Shown in pieces: positions 1 to 7,987 of a stretch of 64,000 nucleotides of DNA. The notes beneath the pieces were generated by a model that did no database searches, was not told the origin of the DNA, and worked only from the letters and a program-made list of their open reading frames with translations. The translations under genes were made by a program, and so were the position numbers. How positions within the stretch are numbered: the stretch's first letter is position 1; each line of letters starts with the position of its first letter. Origin of the DNA: JAGVDM01 sp964642315 (GTDB lineage Bacteria; Patescibacteriota; Gracilibacteria; Peribacterales; Peribacteraceae); NCBI GenBank assembly GCA_964642315.1, contig CAZXOG010000004.1, forward strand, positions 66,542 through 130,541, read 5' to 3'.

Positions 1-835
1 TCAGCAGTGAGCTGAACGTGGAAATGATAATGCGCCCTTTCGCGTCGCGGATGAGGTTATGCAGGGTTTCGCCGATCTCACGTTCACTCACGGAGAAGCC
101 GGGTTTTGTGGCATTCGTGGAGTCCGCGATGACCGCAAGCACGCCTTTCTCCCCGAGTTCTGCAAGCCGCTGGAAGTCCGCGGGGTGCTCATTCTGGGGC
201 GTGAGGTCAAACTTAAAGTCGCCCGTATGCACGATTGTGCCGTACGGCGTGTGCATGGCGATCGCCGCGGAATCCGGAATACTGTGTGTCACCTTTAGGT
301 ATTCCACATCCACTTTGCCAAGGCGCAGACGCTCGCGAAACTGCACGGTGTGCAATCGAGCCTTGCTCGTAAGGCCTTCCTCGTCGAGGCGCTTGCGTAT
401 GAAGGCCATGGTGAGCTTGGTGCCGTAGCATGGCGGGAAATGGAGTTCGGGCAGCAAGTGCTGCACGCCGCCGATATGGTCCAAGTGCGCATGAGTGAAG
501 AGCACCGCCTTAATACGGTTCTCCCGCCCCCTGAGGCTTGTGATATCCGGTATCAGATAGTCGATACCGAGCATATCTTCATCCGGGAATTGGAGTCCCA
601 GATCAATCAGGTAAATGTCGCCATCCACTTCGATGCCGAAGCAGTTACGACCGACCTGTTCAAAACCCCCGAGGGAGTACATGCGCAAACTCCCGTTGCG
701 TTTCCTCTGCTGAGGCTGTTGCTGCGGGCGTTCGTTGCGAGCTGCCTGCTCGCGAGGTTGTTGCTGTGGTTTCTGGGGAACTGGGGGCACGGGTGCACGA
801 CCTTTCTCCTTCAACCATTCTCCGACCGATTTCAT
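1..835 (-). CDS. rnj: Ribonuclease J, N-terminal part (cut by window edge)
   Basis: Ribonuclease J is a metallo-beta-lactamase/beta-CASP ribonuclease acting in cytoplasmic mRNA decay and RNA maturation. The window holds the first 278 codons from the ATG at 835; the rest lies left of base 1. A Gln/Pro-rich, basic tail of about 48 residues precedes the catalytic core. The zinc motif HAHLDH is at residues 115-120, followed by THSIPDS (183-189) and HTGDFKFD (203-210), all placed as in RNase J. No Shine-Dalgarno is visible. It is divergent from the gene at 1078. The tail is longer than in Bacillus enzymes. Another beta-CASP nuclease is possible but less likely. Confidence 0.93.
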   Translation of the reverse strand, partial: MKSVGEWLKEKGRAPVPPVPQKPQQQPREQAARNERPQQQPQQRKRNGSLRMYSLGGFEQVGRNCFGIEVDGDIYLIDLGLQFPDEDMLGIDYLIPDITSLRGRENRIKAVLFTHAHLDHIGGVQHLLPELHFPPCYGTKLTMAFIRKRLDEEGLTSKARLHTVQFRERLRLGKVDVEYLKVTHSIPDSAAIAMHTPYGTIVHTGDFKFDLTPQNEHPADFQRLAELGEKGVLAVIADSTNATKPGFSVSEREIGETLHNLIRDAKGRIIISTFSSLL

Positions 836-862
836 TGAATCGTTATTGGAATGAATTAGGAC

Positions 863-879
863 GCCGGAATGATTCCGGC
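863..879. repeat. 17-bp perfect palindrome upstream of RNase J
   Basis: GCCGGAAT, one central base, then ATTCCGGC: an 8-bp perfect inverted repeat 27 bp upstream of the RNase J start, in the 242-bp divergent intergenic region. It could be an operator or a hairpin in the leader. Function is not shown. Confidence 0.4.
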
Positions 880-952
880 TGTCACCAGCGTAGTCCATTG
901 TGTGGGAGAAAGCAAGTTAATGTTTGTTATCATGCCGAGTTCTTGGCTTAGA

Positions 953-1077
953 TACAATAAATTTTTGTTTAGGAAATTTGAAAAATATTCAGAAGGCAAA
1001 CAGGGTTTCTTGCCAGCCCCCGTCCCAGGGCCAAGAAATTGCCAACGGCAAGCGGAGGATGTAGCCTACCGGGCTGT
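953..1077 (+). promoter_or_regulatory. AT-rich promoter-like box and structured leader before the PP2C-like gene
   Basis: TACAAT at 953-958 is a good -10 hexamer but no clear -35 is seen. The implied leader of about 110 nt is structured. TTTCTTG (1006-1012) pairs with CAAGAAA (1032-1038), TTGCC/GGCAA form a tight hairpin at 1039-1051, and AGCC/GGCT pair just before the ATG at 1078. I do not recognise a known riboswitch class. Confidence 0.35.
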
Positions 1078-3036
1078 ATGGATGCCCAGATCCAAACGGG
1101 GCAGACCAAGGCGCGGGATGAAACCACGCTCGTGGCGAAAGCCTTAAAAACCGAGCAGGGCGAGCAAGCCGTCGTGCTCTTGCAAGTGGAATCCCCCTCG
1201 GGCAGCAGGAATTTTCAGAAAGAGTTTCTCGATGTGGTAGCGACGGCGCTTCTGGAGGCCGAAGGTGGAGTGGAGGAACGCCTTGATAGCGCGCTGAAAG
1301 AACTCAATGGGCTTATCAAGGGCATGCTGCTTTCGAAGACGATCAACGACATTCATGCCATCCTCGCGGTTGTTGGCGGGGACGGTGTTCTTCATGTTTC
1401 CCACGCTGGCAGGGCAGAGGCGTATGTCGTGCGCGGCGGAGCGGCGACGCAGATCACAGAGTACACAAAAGGTAAGCCATCACCGGCGTTCGTGCATATT
1501 GCGAGCGGGCAGCTGGAAGGCCGTGACACAGTGGTTCTCAGCACGCAGCGCCTGCTCCGCGCTCTCACGCCGGCCCAGCTTGCACAGCTTGCCGCGAAGC
1601 CCGATAGCCTCCTGCCGGATGTGAAGAGCGCCCTCGAGTCGGAGCAGGAGCAGGCGGCACTCGCCATGGTGCAGCTTGGCGCAGAAAAGCAGCAGAAGAG
1701 CATTGAGAGCGTTGCGCCTGCGCCGCGTTCGCGTCTGCGCGACCGGCGTGCCAGCAAGGGCGGTGGCGCAGCGGTCGCAGCGGCTGCCGGCGTGCTTACA
1801 CGGGGGTGGGGCTCTCTCGTGCAACTCCTCCGTGGGAGGAAGGCGCAGCAGTTTGCCGGCAATGCACGGAGCTTCCTCGCGTCATTCCGCAAAGATCTCA
1901 AGGATCCCTCGCGCAAGCGCCGCGCGCACTTCCTCCTCATTGCGGGGGTTCTCGCGCTTATCGTCGTGATCTGGGCGGTCGCGCATCTGACGCTCTTCAG
2001 CCAGCGCAGCCAGACAAAGGCAGAGCTCAAAGCGCTCGTGGAGGAAATCGAGGCCGATCTCCAGACGGCGGAGAACCGCCGCCTCACCGGCGAAATGGAT
2101 GCCGCGAATGCCATCCTCAAGCGCGCGGAAGACCGTGCCAAGCAGGTTATTGACAGCGAGAGCGGATACTACAGGGACGAGGCCATGGAGATCTTCGCCC
2201 GCATCCAGTCCAAGCGCGAGGAAATCAACAACATCATCCGGCTCTCCCCTCGTGTCGTGGCGAACCTTGCAGCACGGAATCCTGATGTGAAAGCCATGGG
2301 GCTCATTGGCCGGGATGACGAAGAATTCCTCGTCTACGACCGGCAGAACATTTTCCGTGTCCTGCACAATAACATTGAGGATCCGTCCCGCGTTTCCGGC
2401 GAGGAGCTCATTCTGGACGCGGCGGACTTCCCGCGGTACCAGACCACGCTCTTCCAGACGACGGGCAACCGGCTCATCGAGGTGATTTCGGAACAGCCGA
2501 CATCCATGAAAACGGATGACCCGGCGGGCTGGATCAGCGGGAAGGACATGAAAACATATCTGCGGTACCTCTACGTTCTCTCCCCGGAGAATAACCAAAT
2601 CTACAAGTATGAGCGCCTGAGCAATCGTTACGGGCCGCCGAGCCAGTACAACGTGAACGGTGATCTCTCCGGGGCCATCGACATGGCGATCGATGGCAGC
2701 GTGTACGTTCTCAAGGAAGGCGGGACAGTCGTGAAGCTTCTCCGCGGCGAGGTGCAACCCTACGCGATTCGCCATGCCCCCGATGGCGTGCTCAAGAACG
2801 CCACGAAGATCTTCAAGGTGCCGGAGGGGAATACGTACTTCCTCGATCCAGTGCGGTCACGCGTAGTCATCGTGACGGATGGCGGGGCTTCCGGGGATGC
2901 CGCGTACGTGAAGCAGTATGTGCTGGAGAGCGACGAAGTGGGTCAGTTGCAGGATCTCTTCGTGGATCCGGATGAAGCGCGTCTCTACGTGGTGGACGAG
3001 AAGAGGATCTTCAAGGTGGATCTGAGTGGGAACTGA
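1078..3036 (+). CDS. PP2C-phosphatase-like membrane protein with C-terminal propeller-like region
   Basis: A 652-residue protein of uncertain function. Residues about 15-200 resemble a PP2C-type phosphatase fold (strands such as LHVSHAGRAEAYVVRGG and DTVVLSTQRLLRALTP), but the Asp metal ligands are not obvious, so activity is doubtful. An Arg/Lys-rich region is followed by one membrane segment (about 283-306, LLIAGVLALIVVIWAV), then a coiled coil of about 70 residues. The C-terminal 330 residues have repeated beta-strand units (SVYVLKEGG, ARLYVVDEKR) suggesting a propeller outside the membrane. The start at 1078 was chosen because the longer frame adds low-quality residues from a structured leader. 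The family is probably CPR-specific. Confidence 0.75.
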   Translation: MDAQIQTGQTKARDETTLVAKALKTEQGEQAVVLLQVESPSGSRNFQKEFLDVVATALLEAEGGVEERLDSALKELNGLIKGMLLSKTINDIHAILAVVGGDGVLHVSHAGRAEAYVVRGGAATQITEYTKGKPSPAFVHIASGQLEGRDTVVLSTQRLLRALTPAQLAQLAAKPDSLLPDVKSALESEQEQAALAMVQLGAEKQQKSIESVAPAPRSRLRDRRASKGGGAAVAAAAGVLTRGWGSLVQLLRGRKAQQFAGNARSFLASFRKDLKDPSRKRRAHFLLIAGVLALIVVIWAVAHLTLFSQRSQTKAELKALVEEIEADLQTAENRRLTGEMDAANAILKRAEDRAKQVIDSESGYYRDEAMEIFARIQSKREEINNIIRLSPRVVANLAARNPDVKAMGLIGRDDEEFLVYDRQNIFRVLHNNIEDPSRVSGEELILDAADFPRYQTTLFQTTGNRLIEVISEQPTSMKTDDPAGWISGKDMKTYLRYLYVLSPENNQIYKYERLSNRYGPPSQYNVNGDLSGAIDMAIDGSVYVLKEGGTVVKLLRGEVQPYAIRHAPDGVLKNATKIFKVPEGNTYFLDPVRSRVVIVTDGGASGDAAYVKQYVLESDEVGQLQDLFVDPDEARLYVVDEKRIFKVDLSGN

Positions 3037-3062
3037 TCCCCGGAGAGTTATGATGGAGGCGC

Positions 3063-3458
3063 TTGGCAAGGCGCGTCCTCACGTTCGGCACATTCGACGG
3101 TTTCCATCCTGGCCACCGGTTTTACCTGGAGCAGGCGGAGCGCCTCGGCGAGCTGTGGGTGGTCATCGCGCGGGATAGTACTGTACTGCAGGTGAAGGCA
3201 TGCGCTCCTCTGCGCAGCGAGACCGAGAGGAAGGAGGCAATCGAGCGGGAATTCCCCACCGCACACGTCCTGCTTGGCGACCCGGAGGATTTTCTGGCGC
3301 CGATTCGCGATGTGCAGCCGGATCTCATTGCCCTTGGATATGATCAGAAGCTTCCGCCAGGAGTGCGTGCCGAAGATATCCCGTGTTCCATCGTGCGTCT
3401 CGAAGGATACGAGACGGGGCGGTATAAGAGCAGTCTCCTCAGAGAATCTTCTCCATGA
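3063..3458 (+). CDS. Cytidylyltransferase-like nucleotidyltransferase (TagD / FAD-synthase type)
   Basis: A 131-residue single-domain nucleotidyltransferase of the HIGH superfamily. The nucleotide-binding loop GTFDGFHPGH is at residues 9-18, and the C-terminal signature RYKSSLLR matches the RTSSI-like motif of glycerol-3-phosphate cytidylyltransferase and archaeal-type FAD synthase. The substrate cannot be decided: glycerol phosphate, another sugar phosphate or FMN are all possible. The start is TTG at 3063; both upstream ATGs are out of frame. A -10-like TATGAT (3049-3054) ends 8 nt before the TTG, implying a leaderless message, although GGAGG also lies close by at 3055-3059. It follows the PP2C-like gene by 26 bp. 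Confidence 0.8.
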   Translation: MARRVLTFGTFDGFHPGHRFYLEQAERLGELWVVIARDSTVLQVKACAPLRSETERKEAIEREFPTAHVLLGDPEDFLAPIRDVQPDLIALGYDQKLPPGVRAEDIPCSIVRLEGYETGRYKSSLLRESSP

Positions 3459-3482
3459 CACACGCGGTTACGTTCGAGCCGC

Positions 3483-3511
3483 TTGAGAAATTCCCATTCT
3501 CGTGGTATAGT
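3483..3511 (+). promoter_or_regulatory. Sigma70-type promoter
   Basis: TTGAGA (3483-3488), 17-bp spacer, TATAGT (3506-3511). It lies downstream of an earlier in-frame ATG at 3455, so the functional start of the next gene must be the ATG at 3536. Confidence 0.65.
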
Positions 3512-3535
3512 GAAGCCAACATCCAACCAAAAACC

Positions 3536-4129
3536 ATGTCTGACACCCGTCCGCCTCTTTGGAAGCAGTTGCTCGGCGCCGCGATTGGCGGCTCGCTGGC
3601 CCTTGCGCTGTACGGTGGCTACACCGTCGCGAGCCCGCAGATTGCGAAGATCACTGGTTGGTTGGTCATGCCGCAGTCCCGCATCGAAACGACGTCGGAC
3701 GAACCGGTCCGCATTGCGGATACCGATCTCACCGAACGCGAGGTAACGCGCATCGCTGCGCATGCGCAGCGCATCGCCAACGATTTCTCCAGCCGCCAGC
3801 TGGCAGCCGCACCCGATGAGCAAATGGTCGGCGAACCACCGGCGCCGGTGGAAGTGCAGCCGGTCGAGGTGGATGCTGCGGAACAGGAAATCGCCAATGC
3901 ATGGGAAGAGCTCGATGCGGCAGAACCGCCGGCCATTGCCATGCCCGAGGTGAATGCAGGGGACCGCCTGATGCAGGAAGCCCAGTATGCCGGGGAGAAG
4001 CAGTTCTACGGCAAGACTGGTGAACTGCCGGATTCCGGCATCGGCGTGTGGCTCGCCGCCTTCGCCGCAGCCGCCTTCGCCGCCGCGTACGTCATTGTGC
4101 GCCGCCGCATGCAGGCGGATGCACTCTAG
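3536..4129 (+). CDS. Two-pass membrane protein of unknown function
   Basis: A 197-residue protein that I do not assign to a family. It has an N-terminal membrane segment (about residues 13-33, LGAAIGGSLALALYGGY), a central soluble region of about 130 residues rich in Glu, Ala, Pro and Val, and a C-terminal Ala-rich membrane segment (GVWLAAFAAAAFAAAYVIV) ending in a basic RRRMQ tail. The topology suggests an extracytoplasmic loop held by two helices. The start at 3536 is set by the promoter at 3483-3511. It sits immediately before prepilin peptidase (25 bp), so a pilus or envelope role is possible but unproven. Confidence 0.65.
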   Translation: MSDTRPPLWKQLLGAAIGGSLALALYGGYTVASPQIAKITGWLVMPQSRIETTSDEPVRIADTDLTEREVTRIAAHAQRIANDFSSRQLAAAPDEQMVGEPPAPVEVQPVEVDAAEQEIANAWEELDAAEPPAIAMPEVNAGDRLMQEAQYAGEKQFYGKTGELPDSGIGVWLAAFAAAAFAAAYVIVRRRMQADAL

Positions 4130-4154
4130 AGGGGAATCGGTTAGAGTGTCTGCT

Positions 4155-4910
4155 ATGCCAGCAGCTCTCTCCCCTTTCCTGCCCATGCTGTTTCTCTTCG
4201 CGCTGGGCACAGTTTTCGGCAGCTTCGGCACCGTGCTCATTGCCCGTATCCCAGTGGGGCAGAGCATACGGGGGCGGTCCCGCTGCCCGCGCTGCGGAGC
4301 CGTTCTCTCGGCGTGGCAGCTCATTCCAATTGTGAGTTTCGTGCTGCTCCGCGGGCGATGCGCATCGTGCAGGGAGCGCATTGCGCTCTGGTATCCGCTT
4401 CTGGAGCTCGCGAGCGGCACGTTGTTTCTCGCGGCTGGTTCGATGGCGGGATCTTCAGTTCCGCAGGGGATCATTCTTGGTCTCGCATTGTGGCTTCTGC
4501 TCGTCATTGCAGTGATCGATGGCAAGACGCAGCACATTCCCGATGCGCTGAATGTCCCCTTCATTATTGTGGCTGCAGCCGTTGCGCTCGGTCGCGGGGG
4601 AGTCGACTGGGTTGCCCTGTTCCTCGGTATTGGGTTCTTCGGTGCTCAATGGCTTTTCAGTCGCGGGCGGTGGGTGGGATCCGGCGACGTTCTCCTCGCG
4701 GCTGGACTCGGCATCCTGCTACCGCAGTGGAAAACGATGGCACTCGCAATTACCATAGCTTACGTGCTCGGCGCGTTTGTCGCGGCGTCCTTACTCCTCA
4801 CTGGCCGCAAGGAACGCAAGGACGTCATGGCATTTGGGCCGTTTCTCGCGACGGGTGGCGTGGTTGCACTGCTCTTCGGCGGGAAGATCTTGCAGGCATT
4901 CGGCATGTAA
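4155..4910 (+). CDS. pilD: Prepilin peptidase / N-methyltransferase (type IV leader peptidase)
   Basis: Inner-membrane aspartic protease that cleaves and methylates type IV prepilins, here presumably those encoded at 17-22.7 kb. The 251-residue protein has the expected layout: an N-terminal membrane segment with GTVFGSFGTVLIARIP, then the cytoplasmic zinc module with two CxxC pairs (CPRC and CASC), then an A24 peptidase with catalytic Asp in VIDGKTQHIPD and in the GxGD motif (GSGDVLLAAGLG). At least six hydrophobic helices are visible. The start ATG at 4155 lies 7 nt after a -10-like TAGAGT (4142-4147), consistent with a leaderless message. Length is typical of the family. Confidence 0.95.
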   Translation: MPAALSPFLPMLFLFALGTVFGSFGTVLIARIPVGQSIRGRSRCPRCGAVLSAWQLIPIVSFVLLRGRCASCRERIALWYPLLELASGTLFLAAGSMAGSSVPQGIILGLALWLLLVIAVIDGKTQHIPDALNVPFIIVAAAVALGRGGVDWVALFLGIGFFGAQWLFSRGRWVGSGDVLLAAGLGILLPQWKTMALAITIAYVLGAFVAASLLLTGRKERKDVMAFGPFLATGGVVALLFGGKILQAFGM

Positions 4911-4914
4911 AAAT

Positions 4915-4949
4915 GGGCCTCGTAGGCCGACAAGGTGGGCCAGAGGCCC
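4915..4949 (+). terminator. Hairpin after prepilin peptidase
   Basis: GGGCCTC (4915-4921) pairs with GAGGCCC (4943-4949), with an inner GGCC/GGCC pair. It begins 5 nt after the stop codon. The following T-run is weak, so factor-independent termination is only plausible. Confidence 0.4.
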
Positions 4950-5082
4950 TAAGATGTGCGCCAACTTTTGCACATTCTTCGCGCTGCAGGAGCAGGCGCC
5001 TCTCCGCTTTCGCGGAGGGAGTGCGTCGTTGACTGCGGTATAGTATAGATTTTTATGATTTTGTCAAGCCCCAGGAGGTTTC

Positions 5083-5119
5083 CGCTGTTTCCGGCGTGCT
5101 CTTGCCACCGGAAACAGCG
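5083..5119 (+). repeat. 12-bp perfect inverted repeat just upstream of smpB
   Basis: CGCTGTTTCCGG (5083-5094) and CCGGAAACAGCG (5108-5119) form a perfect 12-bp stem with a 13-nt loop, ending 12 nt before the GTG start of smpB. No U-run follows. It could be an operator, a processing site or part of a leader structure. Confidence 0.5.
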
Positions 5120-5131
5120 CATACTGTGGCG

Positions 5132-5572
5132 GTGAACATCGTTGCCAAGAATCGCCGGGCGCACTATGACTACGAGATTCTCGAGACGCTGGAGGCAGGG
5201 ATTATCCTCTCCGGACAGGAGGCCAAATCCTGCAGACAGGGGCATGTGAATGTCAGCGGGGCGTACGTCTCGTTTTTCGGCGGGAAGCCGCTCCTCAAGA
5301 ACGCGAGCATCGCCCCGTACACGTTCGCCGGCACGCTCAGCGGATACGAACCCGGTCGGGATCGGGTCCTGCTCCTCTCCAAAACTGAAATACGGAAACT
5401 GGAATCATCGCTTGCAGAGAAGGGGGTGAGCCTCATACCGCTCGAAGTGCGCGCAGGCAGGTGCATCAAAGTGCTGCTCGGTTTGGCACGGGGAAGGAAG
5501 AGGCACGACAAACGACAGAGGATTCGCGAGCGGGATACGGAGCGCAGGATCAGGCAGACGGGAGATGACTAG
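5132..5572 (+). CDS. smpB: SsrA-binding protein SmpB
   Basis: Binds tmRNA and delivers it to stalled ribosomes for trans-translation. The 146-residue product has the family hallmarks: NIVAKNRRAHYDYEILETLEAGIILSG near the start (given here in part), EAKSCRQGHVNVSGAYV, and a basic C-terminal tail (RKRHDKRQRIRERDTERRIR) that mimics tmRNA codon:anticodon pairing. The start was set at GTG 5132 because family members begin right before this motif and a CATACT box lies 6 nt upstream. GTG at 5096 is an alternative but falls inside the inverted repeat. No tmRNA gene was found in the window. Confidence 0.94.
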   Translation: MNIVAKNRRAHYDYEILETLEAGIILSGQEAKSCRQGHVNVSGAYVSFFGGKPLLKNASIAPYTFAGTLSGYEPGRDRVLLLSKTEIRKLESSLAEKGVSLIPLEVRAGRCIKVLLGLARGRKRHDKRQRIRERDTERRIRQTGDD

Positions 5573-5616
5573 TGCATACTGCAGTCCCTAATCCCATACC
5601 CCATTCCTAGCCCCAA

Positions 5617-6213
5617 ATGTCTCTCCTTCCCCCGCAAATCACCAGGGCAATCGAGGAATTCAGCAAGCTGCCCGGCATCGGTCCAAAGACCGCAGAACGA
5701 CTGACGTTCCACCTGCTCCGGAGCTCCCGAGCTTCGCCCGAAGCGCTTGGGAAGGCCCTTGCGGATCTGAAAACCTCCCTCAGGTATTGCCGCGATTGCC
5801 AGATGGTTACCCTGGATGAGCAGTGCATGATCTGTGCGGATTCGGGCAGGGATCACTCGACGATTCTCGTGGTGGAAAACCCGCTCGATGTCATCGCATT
5901 CGAGCGAACGTCGTACCGTGGCGTGTACCACGTGCTCCACGGCGTGCTTTCTCCCATTGACGGATTCGGCCCCGAACAGCTCAAGCTGAGCGAGCTTGTC
6001 GAGCGGTGCAAAGCACGCGCCGTGCAGGAACTCATCGTGGCAACCAATCCAGATGTGGAGGGCGAGGCAACGGCAAGTTTCCTCCAGCAGCAGCTCACGG
6101 GGGCAGTGCCGAAAATCACCCGTCTCGCACACGGCCTGCCGATGGGCGCGGATATCGAATTCGCTGACCAGCTCACTCTCAAAGAAGCCCTGACGGGGAG
6201 AAGGGCACTCTAA
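5617..6213 (+). CDS. recR: Recombination mediator RecR
   Basis: Works with RecO/RecF in loading RecA on gapped DNA. The 198-residue protein has the standard order: helix-hairpin-helix (KLPGIGPKTAERLTFHLL), a C4 zinc finger (CRDC and CMIC), the Toprim domain starting ILVVENPLDVIAFE, and the C-terminal Walker-like region with LPMGADIEFADQLTL. The length is normal. It follows smpB by 44 bp on the same strand and overlaps the end of the convergent gene at 6210 by 4 bp. Confidence 0.96.
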   Translation: MSLLPPQITRAIEEFSKLPGIGPKTAERLTFHLLRSSRASPEALGKALADLKTSLRYCRDCQMVTLDEQCMICADSGRDHSTILVVENPLDVIAFERTSYRGVYHVLHGVLSPIDGFGPEQLKLSELVERCKARAVQELIVATNPDVEGEATASFLQQQLTGAVPKITRLAHGLPMGADIEFADQLTLKEALTGRRAL

Positions 6214-6887
6214 CAGTGTCCGCAGAGAGCCACGTGGGGATTCCCTTTCCGGGAGGGTGGAGGCTGCCGAAGGACTTCCTCGCATTTCTGCAGGAACATG
6301 TGTCTCGTCTGGCCGCTCCGCATGTCGAAGGCATGGTAGACGCCGTGGGCGAATGTCGTGCCGTGGCCGAAAGAGAGCACGTGGTCATCGTAAAGGGGCC
6401 AGAGGGGTTTTTCGCAGTGCGTTGGGAGCAACCGGATGACGGGGATCCCGCGCGCATCACACGCGTGCGAAAGCGCTCCACCCGTATCGAAACGGAATCC
6501 TGGTTGCAGCGTTGGCCGCGCTGCATGCTCGTACGTTGTCCTGCTGAATCCCAAGGCGCATGGCCCCGCGTACACGAATGCGCTGATGTGGCCTGCCCGC
6601 TGGGCGGGCCCGATGACTGCACCGGCTTCGATCGCAGGAATGTAGCACCAATCAATGATGTCACGGTTGAGCGGGATGCAATCGATATCGAAGAATATAT
6701 AGGCATCAGCGCTTCCTGTTTTCGCCAGGCGCTCCATCGTCGCGCCGTGCAACAGATGCAGCTCTGCCCCCGGTGTTGCAGCTGTGCCGAATTGCACCTG
6801 TTCCAACTGGAGCCCGAGATGCGCGAATACCCGCGCCTGCGCCTCGACGATTTCGCGAGGAACATTCGGCGCATACGTTGAGAACAT
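6210..6887 (-). CDS. Putative glycosyltransferase (GT-A-like, DxD-containing)
   Basis: A 225-residue protein with a likely nucleotide-sugar-binding fold. The segment AYIFFDIDCIPLNRDIIDW carries a DxD motif (DID), followed by an acceptor-like region with FVYAGPCALGFSR, HCEKPLWPLYDDHVLSFGHG and a C-terminal HMFL helix. This layout resembles glycosyltransferases acting on surface polysaccharides, but I cannot name the family. The start at ATG 6887 is preceded by AGGGA at good spacing, one of the few Shine-Dalgarno-like sites here. A longer frame reaching 7010 is Arg-rich and unlikely. It converges on recR and is divergent from the family 2 glycosyltransferase at 7060. Confidence 0.65.
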   Translation of the reverse strand: MFSTYAPNVPREIVEAQARVFAHLGLQLEQVQFGTAATPGAELHLLHGATMERLAKTGSADAYIFFDIDCIPLNRDIIDWCYIPAIEAGAVIGPAQRAGHISAFVYAGPCALGFSRTTYEHAARPTLQPGFRFDTGGALSHACDARGIPVIRLLPTHCEKPLWPLYDDHVLSFGHGTTFAHGVYHAFDMRSGQTRHMFLQKCEEVLRQPPPSRKGNPHVALCGHC

Positions 6888-7059
6888 TGCGAGTGTTCCC
6901 TGGCGTCTGCCAGCGGGAGTTTGCGCTTGCGGGCATGAATGCCTCCTGCACCGGCAGAGCAGAGAACGCGTCCGGAGACAGAGGAGACGCAAGAGCTGTG
7001 AGTACTGCACGAGGGCATCTTAGCAGCCATCCGTTTGCGGGAGATGGCATGAGAGGCAA

Positions 7060-7986
7060 TTGGTGCGGGAATTCCCATGCCAGTATCATGAGACTGTGCA
7101 CATCTCCGTCATTATCGCCACGCACAACCGATACGATTCTCTCGTTCAGACAGTGCGGAGCCTCCAGAAACAAACTCTCGCGCCGTCGGCGTTTGAAATT
7201 GTTCTCGTCGAGAATGGTTCATCGGAAGATGTTGCCGAGAAGGTCGAGAAGTTCGCGAAGTCCGCCGGGAATATCCGCTGCATTCGACTGGCGGAAGCGG
7301 GCCTCAGCAATGCGAGGAATGCAGGGGCAAAGGCTGCGTGCGGGGAGTACGTTGCGTTCATCGATGATGACGCGGATGCCTCCCCGGACTGGCTGGAATA
7401 CATCCTTCACGTGTTCCGCATAGTGCGCCCAAAGCCCGGAGGTGTCGGCGGGAAGATTGAGCCCTTGTGGGAGGGGAGAAGGCCAGCGTGGCTCAGCGAT
7501 CCTCTCCTGGGGCATATTTCCATCCTCGATCATTCCCCTACCGCCGGATGGCTTCCGGAAGGGCAGTACTTCTTCGGAACAAATATGGCATTCCAGCGAG
7601 ACCAGCTCCTCGCAATCGGCGGGTTTTCTTCTGATCTGGCGCGGAAGAGGCTCACACTCCGTTCCAATGAGGAGCATCTTGTGCAGATCAAGCTGCGTGC
7701 CGCCGGATATGGCATGTACTACGATCCGCAGATCGTGGTGAGGCACAGGGTCTCCGCCGCGCGTTTGCGGAAATTCTGGATACTCCGCAGATCGTGGTGG
7801 CAGGGAGTTTCCGACGCAATGCTTCAGCACGTGTCTGGCTGGCGGATGCCTCTTGCCCCCCAGAAGCGTTGGAATTCGATGAAATACTGCTGGGATCCAT
7901 TTCTCATTCTTTGCCATGTCGTCCGTATTTGCGGCCGCTGTGTCGGTCACGCGAGGCGCCGGTTCGGTCATTCCGGTGAACGGTGA
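7060..7986 (+). CDS. Family 2 glycosyltransferase
   Basis: Cytoplasmic GT2 enzyme transferring a sugar from a nucleotide sugar, probably to a surface glycan. It shows the GT2 opening VHISVIIATHNRYDSLVQTV, the switch ENGSS, the nucleotide-binding EAGLSNARNAGAKAA, and the metal motif in YVAFIDDDADASPDWLE. A later ED-like element is in LTLRSNEEHLVQIKLRAAG. About 300 residues; no membrane segment is clear. The start GTG 7060 is preceded by GAGAGG at 7 nt; GTG 7096 is an alternative that gives the more typical N-terminus. Its stop is next to that of the convergent methyltransferase. Confidence 0.88.
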   Translation: MVREFPCQYHETVHISVIIATHNRYDSLVQTVRSLQKQTLAPSAFEIVLVENGSSEDVAEKVEKFAKSAGNIRCIRLAEAGLSNARNAGAKAACGEYVAFIDDDADASPDWLEYILHVFRIVRPKPGGVGGKIEPLWEGRRPAWLSDPLLGHISILDHSPTAGWLPEGQYFFGTNMAFQRDQLLAIGGFSSDLARKRLTLRSNEEHLVQIKLRAAGYGMYYDPQIVVRHRVSAARLRKFWILRRSWWQGVSDAMLQHVSGWRMPLAPQKRWNSMKYCWDPFLILCHVVRICGRCVGHARRRFGHSGER

Positions 7987-7987
7987 T

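Noticed and set aside
961..1077. c-di-GMP (GEMM) riboswitch suggested by GGCAAAC
   Set aside because: Only this short string matches; the conserved tetraloop, receptor and GGGACGCAAAGCC core are absent.
3344..4564. Open frame of about 406 codons opposite the membrane protein and prepilin peptidase
   Set aside because: Prepilin peptidase motifs and promoter structure support the plus strand only.
5073..5098. AGGAGG as ribosome-binding site for GTG 5096 of smpB
   Set aside because: Spacing of 17 nt is too long and GTG 5132 gives the family N-terminus; kept only as an alternative.
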